Assembly: GCF_000276665.1 (NCBI RefSeq)
Contig: NW_004955483.1
Coordinates: forward strand, 7,624,726-7,688,725
Length of the DNA stretch: 64,000 nt
Direction: 5' to 3'
Source of the DNA: Chinchilla lanigera
Taxonomy: Eukaryota; Chordata; Mammalia; Rodentia; Chinchillidae
Program-made: the position numbers and the translations under genes
Notes under the pieces: model-generated
Databases searched by the model: none
Seen by the model: the letters and a program-made list of their open reading frames with translations, nothing else
What the model was told of the DNA's origin: nothing
In this document: positions 11,070 through 22,592 of the stretch, piece after piece
Layout of the letters: every line of letters starts with the position of its first letter
How positions within the stretch are numbered: position 1 is the stretch's first letter

Positions 11070-14000
11070 CTTGTCCTCTACAGTTGTCCCTGAAATGTAA
11101 ACTGTGTCTTTACTTGTTAACTGGAATGACTATTTGCTGCTGCTGCTGCTCACTATCTTTGCGTGTGCTCTCCTGACTCGCATGCCCCCACCGTGATTCT
11201 GTGAGGTGTAACGAGTACTTGAAATCACTTTGGCTTGGAAACATAAATTCTTGTTTGCACATCAGAATAGTATCTGTGGTCTCTGGGTAACATTCCCCCT
11301 AGAGTAGCAGCAATCAGATAATAGACTAGCATGAACCTGCTCCCTCATACTTCTACTTGAACCATACTATTTTTTGTGGTAAGCAGGCTGATTGACATTT
11401 GCACATATGCATCCATCAGTCCAAGTCTAAAATCTGGATCTTGGGCAAATCATTCAGAACCCCTCCTGTCTCTCAGGAGCTATTTCTATTCCCCATTCCT
11501 TTTTCCAATAAATTTTCCTACTCTTAAAAAAATAAAAATAAGAATAAAATTTGGATCTCAGTACAGGCAAGGAATTGATCCTTGCTTTAGAGATGTAGTT
11601 AAAGCACTAACGTGACTTTTTAAGACCACCAGAACATTCAGATCAAGCGTTTCCCCGTATCTTAAACACATTGCTCCATCTTACATAGGAGAATACTTGA
11701 GTATATCTTCTTTAAATCATCATTATCTTATTACTTCTGTAGAAAAGACAAAGTACAGAACATCTAACCCCACCCACCAAGATTCTCTGGTGGACTTCAA
11801 GAGGGAGTAGAATATTGAAAATGCAGACATTATTCAAGAAAGAACAAAACTAGAGACCCTGCCTATGGTGTGCAGTCAATTTCAACAATGATAGCAAAAA
11901 AGCAGATGTGGACTCAGGGACAAGGAAGGAGTTACAATTCACAAGGGAAATATTTTTTTAACCAGAGTAGAGCTATTTACCATTAACAATCACAATATTC
12001 ATGAAACCAAAATAGAGCAGTTTGAGAAAATAAAGTGTAACTACCATCAGTTGCCAAACCAATAGACGTACAGTTCTGAAAAATTGCCAGAGTATAATTC
12101 TTAGTCAAAGCCAAGGGGTAGTTTAAGTAAACCAGAGCAAAGGCCATTCCATTCCCTCGGTTGTAATAATATCATTATGCCTACAGGGTTTTCACATGGC
12201 CGATTTTTTTTTTCTTTTACATATCCAGAAACTTGAAAGAAAGAAGCTGCACATTTCTAATCAATATTTTGATAAGCTGTATTAGTCAATCTTGCTGAAA
12301 GGCTATAGCCAACTTTCATTAGCTGCTCTGTTTTCCCTTCAATTCTTGTTTGCTGGTTGGATTGCTTGGCAATTTTCACTAAATTTAGATTAAGGAAAGA
12401 GAAATGGGCCTAACTTTTGGAATCAGTGAAAATCTTTTGCCCTTATTCCTGCAGGTCTTTCTTTCTGCTACAGTTTATTTGGCTTAAAGTAAGGCTTTAA
12501 AGGAATATACCTGTCATTATTTTAAAATAATAACTGGCACTGGGAAAGAAAATCACCAGATATGTGTATTTATTCTTTTACCTTTCCTTTCAACTCAATG
12601 GCTATTAAAGGGCAATGATAGTCCCATGGAAACAATAGTTCTTATAACTGCATCAGAAAATGCATTTAAAAACCTAAACAAGCTAGCAGCAGCCATATCT
12701 TTGTCTGGCAACCTGAGTGTTCTGCTCACTTAGCCCTGCTCATAGCAACACACAAAGGACTGCTCTGAAGCCAGGGATAATAGCTGATCCCCTAATCTGG
12801 CACTAACACTTAGAAAGATTAATTACCCTATTAAAATGTTAGACATTACTAAGAAAATCTTTGTATAAACCTTTTAACTCACAACAAATGCAGCCTCCTT
12901 GGTGCCTTCGGCTTGTTACACAATGAAGGTCCTCACCCTCCCCTCCTTGTGTACCATTGTTCCCGGCATCTTCAGGAATATCCTGATACACTTACACAAA
13001 AGTGCACACACATTGGCACACGCACACCAAGCAATAGAAAGCTGAAGCTGCTTCCTGATACAAAGGCATAAAGTCAGAGTGTGGCTGGAGCAGATAAAGT
13101 AAAACCTCCTCCCATCTATATATTGGCTGCTCCAGAGATTAAGCAGCAGGGGGAAACACTCAGTGATTTAAAGGCTACTACTCTGTCAAAACCAGAGGCA
13201 TCTAAGGAGATTCAGGTTGTAATACCCATCCAAAGTGTATGCCCAATACAGGAAATGAGGAGGAGGGTTAAAGTCTTGGTGCTCAGTATCAAAGTTTCCC
13301 TCTAGAGGTTAACACAAGTGATTAGGCTTTAGGGATACCTTGACATTTGTTCATTTCCACACTCGCTGTTATGGTTTCCTTTCTTCTGCAGGCCTGCTTC
13401 CATCTCCAATTTCTGAACATATCTTCCAGAAGAGCCCCTTGCTTTTATCCTCTTGGAAGAGAAAATAGAAGCTTAAACAAGTTGGTTCCACTTCATTTAT
13501 GGGCCAAACAACGAACATAGCCTTATCAATTACCTCCATTCCCCTCATCAATTATGACATTTCCCTGACTATATCATCATACAACTTTGATCAAATGTTA
13601 CCTTTTTAAAAAAATGTTGGGATGCTGTTAATAGCACACACTTAGAACTCAAGAAAATGTTAACCATGGATATAATTATTATGATGGATAATCACTTACA
13701 GAGTGATTCCAGAATAAGAAAATAGGCCACTGTCTGAGCTAATCACCTGCCTATTAGGCTAGTAAGTGTGTCAGGTTTCTTCCTAAGCAAAATTCTTGTA
13801 AATTTAATGGCAGGGACATACAGGATGCTAACATTCAGATTTGTTCACAAAACTAGCAGAACCTTCAAAACCACACTTCGCATTATTATTCTATCATCTC
13901 CACATCCCAAGAGCTGGTTCATTTCATCTATTTATCCTGATACCATATTTTCACTACCTTCTCAGAAAACAAGACAAGATTTTTCTACACAAATGAGAGG

Positions 14001-14576
14001 AATGCATATACAAATTTATATTTCCAGAAAGCCCCGAACTGCTTTAGCAGTATCAGCCCTTTCAGTGAAAGGGTTCTTTGCATTTCCAGGTTAGTATTTG
14101 GAAAGTTGTTTTTTGACAAAGTTGGCAAAGAAAATACGGAATCATAAAAATATAAACAATATGAGCAGAAAGACTTCCTTTGCAGGGATGTCATATCAAT
14201 ACTTCAAAATAAAAAAGAATACCTTCACTCCCAGGAAACAAAGGTTTCCCATCAATTACACTTACCCAGAGGGGTAAAAGGCATTTGATTCTTGAACTAG
14301 AAGAGCTGAAAAGTTGAACTAGAAGAGCGTGAGCTCCCAGACGTGTCCCTGCAAACCCAGGTCCCTCTTAAAACATCTCTCTCTCTGGGTGTATAGCTGA
14401 AATTAGTGCTTTCTGCTGCTCAGAGTAAGCAAATCCAGTCTATTTCTCATGTATATAGGAGTCTTACTCTTAAGACAAGGGAAGAAAATTTCCCAGTGAT
14501 TAAAATAAGATCCAGTAAGGAAGTAGTTTAGATGTTCAAAATTCTTCCTCCACAACACTGTCAAAGCAGTGACTGC
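11070..14576. other. 3.5-kb repeat-poor unique DNA
   Basis: I recognise no transposable element here, which is unusual for this window. Sub-block 12290-13330 has balanced base composition, homeodomain-like 'taattaccctattaaaa' (about 12820-12837), 'ccatggaaacaatag' (Sox-like, about 12624-12638) and an RFX-like 'tcatagcaac'. These suggest possible conserved non-coding DNA but prove nothing. An open stretch of 108 codons at 13768-14094 has no recognisable domain and is treated as chance. Confidence 0.4.
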
Positions 14577-14903
14577 ATGTCTGAATATTTGTGACCCTGT
14601 AAATTTTGTAGGTTGAAATCAAATCTTCACAGTGTTTATTTATGTTTATGGGTTCACTAGATCCTAAGAGGCTGTGATGAGTGGGATTAGTGGCCTTTAG
14701 AAAAAAGCCAACGGAACTTTTTGTCCCTTCTACTATTACAAGGTGTCATTTATGAAGCAGAGAGTGACCCATCACCAGACACCAAACCTACTGGAATCTT
14801 GATTTCAGACTTATCAGCTTCTAGGATCGTGAGTCGTAAGTGCCTGCTGTTCCTGACACTCAGTCGAAGAAATTTTGTTATAGCAGATCAAACAGACAGA
14901 CAG
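14577..14903 (+). mobile_element. MaLR (MLT1-class) LTR
   Basis: The order 'tctgaatatttgtgaccctg', 'gatgagtgggattagtggcc', 'atgaagcagagagtgaccc', 'caccagacacc', 'tcagacttatcagcttctagg' and 'attttgttatagcag' is that of an MLT1/MST-type ERVL-MaLR LTR. It is old and diverged, with no internal sequence. Confidence 0.75.
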
Positions 14904-14971
14904 TGACTTTCTCCAGCACTAGAATGCTTTGTTCCTCAGGTATTGCTATCCAGCAAGTTTCAGACAGAAAC

Positions 14972-14999
14972 TCTGCCCTTTTCTATGGCCAGGTTACAA
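14972..14999 (+). repeat. 28-bp exact duplication, copy 1
   Basis: The 28 bases from 'tctgcccttttc' to 'caggttacaa' recur without mismatch at 16555-16582. Flanks on either side differ. Confidence 0.9.
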
Positions 15000-15880
15000 G
15001 ACAGAAACTGCTAGTTCTGAGAACAGCAACTGGTGTTTAAGAATTGTCTAAAACTAGAAGATATGCAAAATCCCTGAAACTTAATGATCAGAGGGAACTC
15101 AGCATCAAAGCCCTGAAAAGGTAAACCATTTTCTGAAAGACATCTACATCACCACCTCTTTGAAATATATTTTTGCAGAAAGGCTTGAGTTCCAAATTTT
15201 AATTCCAAACTTAAAATATAGAGAATGTTACCACAAAGCCAGCTAACCAAGGTAATCAGCTCCTGGTCAAAAATATCTGATTAAAATGTCTATACATAAC
15301 ACAAAGAGAAGCCAAAAAAGATGGTTGGGCTCTGATTATTCTCCTGAATAGATCGGCATTCAACTCACAGATAAGAAGCCAGCCTCATTCTTGGAAAGCT
15401 CTCCATTTCGAAGCTCTCAGAACAATCACTGGTACCCTCAAAGGGCAAAGTACCTGTTCCATGCCTCCCTGAGTCCATACAGAATACTTCCTGAGAAGCA
15501 ATTTCTGGCAATTTCAGGGAGAAGACATGTTGAACATCTAGACTTCCTCCTTATCAAGTCTCCCTTTACCTCCCAACGCTTTCTTTTTAGGTATAATAAT
15601 CACAGTGATAGAGGAATATTTTTTTATCCTGACTTTTTTTCTAGCAGAAAGGCAGTCTCTATCTGAAGTAAATGCTTGGCAAGAAAAGGAGGGTCCATCT
15701 TAGGCCATTATAAAACAGCTTATTTCTTTATCAAGGAAATAAAAAGACTCCAAGTATGCTTTTATTTAATCCATCAGCCAGTACATAATAAAGAACTGTA
15801 CTAGAAATTGTCCTAATCACAGTGAAGCAAATCAAACAAAATCAAGGTTGTAATTCTTACATTTAAAATATATATATTCA
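15000..15880. other. unannotated DNA
   Basis: No feature is recognised. A 91-codon open stretch at 15391-15666 has no recognisable domain. Confidence 0.5.
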
Positions 15881-16011
15881 AGCTGGGTGTGATGGTGCAT
15901 GCCTGTAATCCCAGCACTCAGGAGGCTGAGGCAGGAGGATTGCCCAGAGTTCAAGGCCAGCTTGGGTACATAGTGAGTTCAAGGTCAACCTGCACTACAA
16001 ACAAGACCCTG
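15881..16011 (+). mobile_element. B1 SINE, cut by assembly gap
   Basis: A 7SL-derived body starts 'agctgggtgtgatggtgcat' with 'cctgtaatcccagcactca' and 'ggctgaggcaggagg'. The segment 'gagttcaaggccagctt' is repeated as 'gagttcaaggtcaacct', which is the internal repeat of this B1 form. The 3' end and tail are lost in the run of N. Confidence 0.9.
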
Positions 16012-16425
16012 NNNNNNNNNNNNNNNNNNNNNNNNNNNNNNNNNNNNNNNNNNNNNNNNNNNNNNNNNNNNNNNNNNNNNNNNNNNNNNNNNNNNNNNNN
16101 NNNNNNNNNNNNNNNNNNNNNNNNNNNNNNNNNNNNNNNNNNNNNNNNNNNNNNNNNNNNNNNNNNNNNNNNNNNNNNNNNNNNNNNNNNNNNNNNNNNN
16201 NNNNNNNNNNNNNNNNNNNNNNNNNNNNNNNNNNNNNNNNNNNNNNNNNNNNNNNNNNNNNNNNNNNNNNNNNNNNNNNNNNNNNNNNNNNNNNNNNNNN
16301 NNNNNNNNNNNNNNNNNNNNNNNNNNNNNNNNNNNNNNNNNNNNNNNNNNNNNNNNNNNNNNNNNNNNNNNNNNNNNNNNNNNNNNNNNNNNNNNNNNNN
16401 NNNNNNNNNNNNNNNNNNNNNNNNN
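16012..16425. other. assembly gap (414 N)
   Basis: A run of N begins at the 3' end of a B1 SINE. Any translation across it is meaningless. Confidence 1.
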
Positions 16426-16554
16426 TAAATATCTACTATATGTACCAGTATATAAATTTTATTATTTACATAACTACTATTGCTTATCATTAATATATGT
16501 CCAAGTTAAAATTTAGTTTTTGGTTGGAAATTTAGGACCAATTATGGCTATTGT

Positions 16555-16582
16555 TCTGCCCTTTTCTATGGCCAGGTTACAA
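16555..16582 (+). repeat. 28-bp exact duplication, copy 2
   Basis: Identical to 14972-14999. The two copies are in direct orientation, 1583 bp apart, and lie on opposite sides of the assembly gap. Confidence 0.9.
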
Positions 16583-16649
16583 AGTGGCAACAATAAAATA
16601 TGATAGGGTAGAGGATTCCTCCTCTTACCCATCTATATGTAATTTTTCC

Positions 16650-17050
16650 CACATGTAAGCTGGATTTAGTCATGTCACATGTTTTGGTCAATGGGATGTC
16701 AGCAGATTTCATGAGCAGAGGCTTTATAATTTATACATATCTAATATAACTTATTCATGGCAACTTACTCATTCAGAAAATCTGTCCTGAGGTGGCAAAG
16801 CTACCAACAAGCCCAGAAAAAAAGACCGTGTAGAAATAGAAGTCCAACAACACAGCCACCCTAGCAGGGAAGAGTCCCCAGATGATCTTATATTTAACGT
16901 GCATTTAACATGCATTCATGTGAAGGAGCCCAGAGGGGATCAGCAGAGCCACTGAGTTTCCCAAAGCCTATGGGAAATAATAATTCACAGTCATTTTGAG
17001 CCATGATATTGTGGGAGTGGTTTGTTTCACAGCAAGACATAAATAATGGA
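16650..17050 (+). mobile_element. ancient LTR-like repeat (MLT1-type), diverged
   Basis: Text such as 'acatgttttggtcaatgggatgtcagcag', read in pieces, 'gagcagaggcttta', 'tgagccatgatattgtggg' and 'gtttgtttcacagcaagaca' follows the order of an old MaLR-like LTR ending in '...gccactgagattt...gtttgttacagcag'. Family assignment is uncertain. Confidence 0.4.
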
Positions 17051-18114
17051 TAGAATGAAAAAATGGTGTTCAGTGTATTGAAAATGGGGGTTAGAAACCC
17101 ATATTTCAGAAGACACAGATTCTGTTCTCCACCACCATGTCAAATTGTAGTGTTTAACTGCTTATCACATAATTTGATGATATTTCAAACCCCAAGAGGA
17201 AGATCAAATCACCTGACTTCAAAGAGAACTTTCAAAGCTTCTTCAGCCTCTAGAAAATTTCCAGGATCAGTTATCCTAAATATACAAAAACTAATATCTA
17301 ACACATTCACTCATTTCTGAGTTATTAAATCACAAAAGAACTAGAAGGGGCCTGAAGGAGCATACAATTCCACAAGTAGGAAATCGGTTTTATTTGCCAA
17401 CACCAATCAACAGGTAATGCTTCCTGGCCTGCAATGCTGAGCCAGATTACTAGCAGCTGGGAAAATACATTGGTACCGTAATAGACATCATGCTTTCCTT
17501 GGTCACAAGAAGGTGGATTGGCAGCTGGCTTACACTTACTCACCAACCTAGATCTAATTCTGTGCTTCGCTTTTAAAGAAAAGGAAAGAAAATTAAGACC
17601 AGTGGATAAAGAAGTGTTCCAAGATTGTGCTTCTATGAATGGTAGGACTCTCAACTTGAAATCTAACAGAGTCTACCAAAGATTATCTACTCCCTCACTC
17701 AACTCTTTAGCAGCCGTGAGCACCAACTGCATAACAAGCATTGTATTGGGCAGGAAGGACAAATGGTGACAAAGGGACTCCCTTGCACTGGAGGAAATCA
17801 TATACCAGAGCAGGAGACAGATGCCTAAGAAGACAGGAAACAATAAGTACCACCCAGATCTAGGAACCATTCACTGAGTACAAAGGACTACATAGGACAC
17901 TCAGGAATGTCCACAGGAATGCTGCCCCAGCGATCTATATGTTCTTGTCCTGGAGCTTTGCCCAATCTGGATGCTAAGCAGGAGGAAAACACCTAAGAGC
18001 CACCTGAGGCCATCTGAGCTGTGATTCTTTCTATGGTTCTTTCTATGCTTTAAGGGCGCACTCTTTACTGTCATGTCTAACAGAACTTCTGCACTACACC
18101 TACTTCTCATAGAC
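17051..18114. other. unannotated unique DNA
   Basis: No repeat or exon is recognised. Open stretches on both strands (up to 109 codons at 17325-17654, minus) show no domain. Confidence 0.5.
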
Positions 18115-18256
18115 CCTAAGTGAGTTCAAATTTCCTCAACCTTGGGTCCTTATTAAATAAGCAATCTCAAGGGTTGTTCTAAAGACTCAGTGAGGTAACA
18201 GCTTTTTTAAGTGATTAGTAGCTGATAAATAGGAAGTGCTAAGTAAATGTGAGCTT
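18115..18256 (+). mobile_element. MIR SINE, 3' half
   Basis: 'caagggttgttctaaagactcagtgaggtaa', read in pieces, then 'aggaagtgctaagtaaatg' matches the MIR core and 3' end order (gggttgttgtgaggattaaatgag ... gtaagtgctcaataaatg). It is an ancient mammalian tRNA-derived SINE. Confidence 0.7.
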
Positions 18257-18829
18257 CCTGAGTTTCTAACTCCTGGTCCTCACTCTTCTTTGGCTATTGA
18301 GATTTCCATAGACCTGCAACAGCAGGGAGTAAGTCTTGAGTTTAGCAGAAGCACACATCACCCATCAGGGCCACAGAAGCTCAAAGACTTGACTCTGGCC
18401 TCTTCCCTGTTAGTCCATGGCACCAGAAACTTCCACCTTCATTCCTGGATAGAGACTAGAGACCACTGGATAGAGACCACTTAGAGACTTATCATAGCTC
18501 GTGGGCTCCAGAATAATTCATCAGCTTCTTCAGCTTGACCCACCACTGTCTTGACTGTCATTTTAACCATGCACTAAGATGATAAGATAGTGACAAGAAA
18601 TTATCCTGTTAAAGAATTTTCATTTTATCTGTACTCTTCCCACCCACAAAGTGCAAACACAAGTACACTTCAAAGCTGAAGTTAACCAGAACACAGCATT
18701 TGTTAAGAAATGACAGCAAACCTTTGTCACTATAAGCCTTTTTTGTGACACTGAATTTTTTCATTCTAGCTTGGAAAAGGTGAGTCTATGAGTCATGAAA
18801 CCCATAGTTAGTAACTGTCAATAAATTCA
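18257..18829. other. unannotated DNA
   Basis: No feature is recognised. Confidence 0.5.
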
Positions 18830-19035
18830 GATCTCACATTAATTACTTCACATTAATTATTGCATTTATGCTCATAACAACTTCCAGTTAGTTACTATTA
18901 GTGGGACCATTGTACCCACAGCGAAAGAAAACTTGAAGCCTTTGAAGTCAATTCACTTTAAGTTGGAATAATTAGAAATGGTGAAGCTGAGATTTGAACC
19001 ATGGAATCTTGACTACAGAGCTTAACTCCCAGGCT
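18830..19035 (-). mobile_element. MIR SINE, antisense
   Basis: Read antisense, 'gctcataacaacttcc', 'ttactatta', 'gaagctgagatttgaacca' and 'gactacagagcttaac' match successive positions of the reversed MIR consensus: 'ctcacaacaaccct', 'tactatta', 'gagctgggattcgaaccca', 'tccagagcccgtgctcttaac'. Confidence 0.7.
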
Positions 19036-19094
19036 TCCCAGAGTCTGCTTTCAGCTTTAGAATCTTAGATCTTGCAACTAAAAGTTGTCTTTCC

Positions 19095-19190
19095 ATCAAA
19101 CATTTATCAATCACATACTACATGCCAGTCACTGCTTAAGTACTAGCAATAACAAAGAGCACTCTGCTTTCATGGAGTTTATTTTCTATT
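19095..19190. mobile_element. L2 LINE 3'-end fossil
   Basis: 'catttatcaatcacatacta', 'catgccagtcactgctt' and 'catggagtttattttcta' match the common L2 3'-end sentence (atttattgagcacctactatgtgccaggcact ... catggagcttacattcta). Confidence 0.55.
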
Positions 19191-19284
19191 TGGATACACA
19201 AGGCTATAAGGAAAAATAGAGTAGGGTAAGGAGCTAGAGAGGAATGCCCCATAGATAGAGAAAGGAGGTGCTGATTCACCCCAG

Positions 19285-19425
19285 TTCTATATTATCAATA
19301 AGCTATACACTATTGTCCCCATCTAGATCAGAGAGGAGTTGAAAACTAAGTGACCTGTCCAACATCCTACAGCTGGCAACAAATAAAGTATAAACTGGAG
19401 CCAAACCTCCTACACTCTACTGCTT
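19285..19425 (-). mobile_element. MIR SINE fragment, antisense
   Basis: 'gtccccatctagatcagagagg', read in pieces, 'aagtgacctgtccaacatcc', 'acagctggcaac' and 'aaactggagccaaacctcc' match the reversed MIR core (ccccattttacagatgagg ... taacttgcccaaggtcacacagct ... ctgggattcgaaccc). Confidence 0.55.
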
Positions 19426-19571
19426 TTTTTAGTATGTCATATTTACTTTGTCTAATAATTTTTCAACCTGAAATTGCACTTCCATACAAGTGTACTTTTG
19501 AGCACAGATAATCCCTACTTTTTTCTTGTGGGTCCCAATAAAAACGAGGTCATCTAATAAAAAACACAGTA

Positions 19572-19572
<1 letters not shown>

Positions 19573-19644
<72 letters not shown>
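19573..19644. repeat. uninterrupted 72-base A tract
   Basis: Seventy-two consecutive A on the plus strand. 'aataaaa' motifs lie 20-35 bp upstream, as expected of a retroposed transcript tail, but no known SINE, LINE or gene copy is recognisable upstream and no flanking duplication is seen. Its length may also be an assembly artefact. Confidence 0.95.
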
Positions 19645-19646
<2 letters not shown>

Positions 19647-20728
19647 TAACTAAGAGAAGAAACGCTTCCAAACTCATGAATAAGAAACCGAGCCGTCCAG
19701 GATGCTGTCTTTCTCTCACCCTTACTTTTAAACACCTTGATTAATAGTTGATGGTCAAAATGTCTTCCATTGTCATACTCATGGATTTGGCCTCTACAAT
19801 TAGAAATATCCTGCATCCAATACCTCAATTACTAAGGGAAAATAAAGAGCCCCAAAATCACTACTAACAGCATTGACATAATCTCCAAGCCTGCTCTTCT
19901 ACTTGTTTCAGTAAGCAAATGAAGTGGTGATAAATTGATCGCGCTGTCCTATGCCACAGACTATAGGCACACTAATAGGCTGAACTGCAATTATGTGGCT
20001 TTTGAATTGACAACTATTAAACAGCTTAAATTCTCTGAAGACTTTTTGTAAAACATCACCCAGTGGGGAGAAATAAACTCCATTCTTGTAACTGATTTAG
20101 TGTCTTTATGATTGTTTTCTTCCCACAGCTATTTTTTTTTTAATATTGGCAGACCATATAATTGAAAATTGCAAATCTCAATGACTTATAGCAAGCAGAG
20201 AAAGACTAAACATGTTTATTCCTGATGGGGGTTCACACTTTGGACTAAGTTTTCATGGACTGAGCATTTGGTTAACTAAAAACCAATCTGAAAATACTAG
20301 CTATGAAATATGTGTATTTGTAAAAGTGCAAACATTATCTGAGGTGACTCCTCCTTAGAAACTCTGATCAAACTGACTCAAACCCCGTTCCAACTGCAGC
20401 AAGCAGCTCACATACTCTCAAGAGTGTATGGGAAATCTTGGGGAGCTTATGTGTTATCTTGATATCCTTGGCTCCAGTTCTCTACTGAAACCCCAATGTC
20501 TCTCTTCCCTCTTCCCTCTTCCTGTGGTCATTCTGCTCTCTCCTTCTATGTCAACCCTTTCATAGTGTGTAGCCCCTTCTTGTCAGTTTTCCAAAAGAAC
20601 TGCTAACACACAGCAGCGGTATGCAAGAGACTGTCTACTGAACATTCTAGGTAATTTGGGGGGAGAAGGTGGGATGGTTATGTGCAAAGCATCACAGAAC
20701 AGTTTAAGAAATTGCTGTTCCTCGTCTT
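19645..20728. other. unannotated DNA
   Basis: No repeat family or exon is recognised. Confidence 0.5.
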
Positions 20729-20845
20729 TTCCCCACTACTGAGGATTGAACCCAGCGCCCAGCCCATGTTTAATTGTTTTTAATTTTGAGATGGGATCTC
20801 TCTGCCTCAGTCTCCTGCAATGCTAAGATCTTAAAAGTCCTGCAA
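20729..20845 (-). mobile_element. decayed B1-dID SINE
   Basis: An antisense ID piece ('actgaggattgaacccagcg', 'ccagccc') is joined by a T-rich linker to an antisense B1 piece ('ttgagatgggatctc', 'tgcctcagtctcctgcaatgc'). Large deletions are present in both halves. Confidence 0.65.
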
Positions 20846-20907
20846 CCCTTATCTATCAATATCTGTCTACCACTGCAGAATTTTTCCTGCCTTCTGTTGA
20901 CTCTTTC

Positions 20908-20911
<4 letters not shown>

Positions 20912-20954
<43 letters not shown>
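20912..20954. repeat. (CA)n microsatellite
   Basis: About 21 uninterrupted CA units, a likely polymorphic locus. Confidence 0.97.
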
Positions 20955-20957
<3 letters not shown>

Positions 20958-22135
20958 TGTCCTTCTTCCCACTCAACCTACCCATACTCCAGCAGGACAT
21001 TTTATAGGGGTCATAAGTCTTCTCTTTAGTCAACAGAGCCTTATACTTCAAATGTGCCATTCAATTCTTCTTCAGGCTCATTGAATAAGATTTCTCTCAC
21101 TCAGACCGCCTGAGCTCTGAGAGCTTTCTTTCCCAACCAAAATGGTCAACCCAGATATTAAGCCACACAATAGGTAAATGCCGCGGTCAGTTTAAAACTC
21201 AGAACTGTTTTCTCCTCAAAACGTATGATCAAAAAAAAAAAAAAAAATATGATCCCACTAGTCTTACCTATCTTCTCAAAGGTTGGAAAAAAACATCGCC
21301 ACCTGCCTTTTCGCCTGCAGTTGAAGTCATGATGGCTCCTTCCTACCCCCAGCATATTTCCAGTGCTAATGGCCCCACTTTGCCAGATGTGACGCTTATG
21401 TCTCAGTAAGGAAATGCTACCAACTTACCCTCATTTGTTAAGCTGTGCTGCCAGGCAGGCCTTCAATTTGTAGCAAATTATATGCCTGCAAAAGGTACTG
21501 AAAGTCAAAATAGTGTAAGACAGATCTTATTTTTCTTTCAAAACTATTTTATAATAGGGGTATGTTCCTGATCAAGAACCTGACTCACAAATTTTACTAG
21601 GTGTAGTCAGCTAACTTTTTGATCGGGTGTAGTTGAGCCTAACACCATGCTATATATGTGTATAAAATATCCTTATATGACTAACTTTATTATTAAATGT
21701 TTTCTGATAATAAAAATGATATGTTAATTATAGAAAGTATCAGAAAAGAAACACCACCTACCATTTTACTACCAATATAAAACCATTACTTACTATTTGG
21801 CAACTTCCTCATAAAGTTTTTTCCTCTGCATAGTTCTACAGAAATGGGAACACAAACAGACACAGTTTTGCATTCTTATTTTTGTACTTAATATACATGG
21901 AGCATTTCCCATCATAAACATAGTTAGCAATGCGTGTATACTAACCTTTGTGTGTGTACACTAGTTTACATAACTTCACCTGTTGTTCAGCACTTAGATT
22001 TTATACATACCAACTTACGCTCATATTAAACCAACTGCATGATGAACTGTGGTAGAAGCATGCATATACTTATGTGTCAAAAGACAACTACAGTATAATA
22101 GGACAATATAGGAAGTATTCACATAGTTTTGCGTG
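20955..22135. other. unannotated DNA, possible ancient repeat
   Basis: An A17 run at about 21230-21247 has 'tatgatc' on both sides. The stretch 21690-21990 ('tagaaagtatcagaaaag', 'gaaatgggaacacaaac', 'gagcatttcccatcat') resembles a very old LINE or DNA repeat that I cannot name. Confidence 0.35.
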
Positions 22136-22592
22136 TATAGGCATGCATCGATAAATGAGAGGAGTATGTTCTGAGAAGTTTAGCAGATGTCACAGAGCAC
22201 ACTCACACAGACATCGATAACTGAGGTCAGTCATTTGATATGGCCTCTTGAGGCCATCAAGAAACACAGAAAATACAAGATGTATGAAGCTGCTGCCAGC
22301 CAAGCAAGGCAGACTGTTCTACAGCCAGTCTATTCCTTCTCATAAGAAGGAGGATATTCTCAAAGCTATACTTTCAGGGATCATTTCTATAGTATGTTAC
22401 TTTTATCTATGACTGGCAAGTTTGTTCACATCAGCATCAGGACAAACACATCAGTACTAGATGTGCACAGTGGGATGACATCTGTGACACCACTATGTCT
22501 TAGGAATTTTTCAGCTCCATTAGCACCTTGTGGGACCTCCGTCATATATGTGGTCCATCATGTAATGAAGCACTACCATGGGGCACATGACT
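22136..22592. mobile_element. DNA-transposon-like MER remnant
   Basis: The left end 'ggcatgcatcgataaatgag' and right end 'catggggcacatgac' are roughly inverted copies of each other. Inner text such as 'aatttttcagctccattag', 'gtgggacctccgtcatat' and 'gtggtccatcatgtaatgaa' matches a medium-reiteration mammalian DNA element that I recall without its exact name. No transposase remains. Confidence 0.45.

Noticed and set aside
15889..16490. Long open reading frames on both strands (179 codons)
   Set aside because: They consist mostly of N from the assembly gap. The same applies to 27122-27685.
19429..19828. Lysine- or phenylalanine-rich proteins
   Set aside because: Translations of the 72-base A tract on either strand; no real coding signal.
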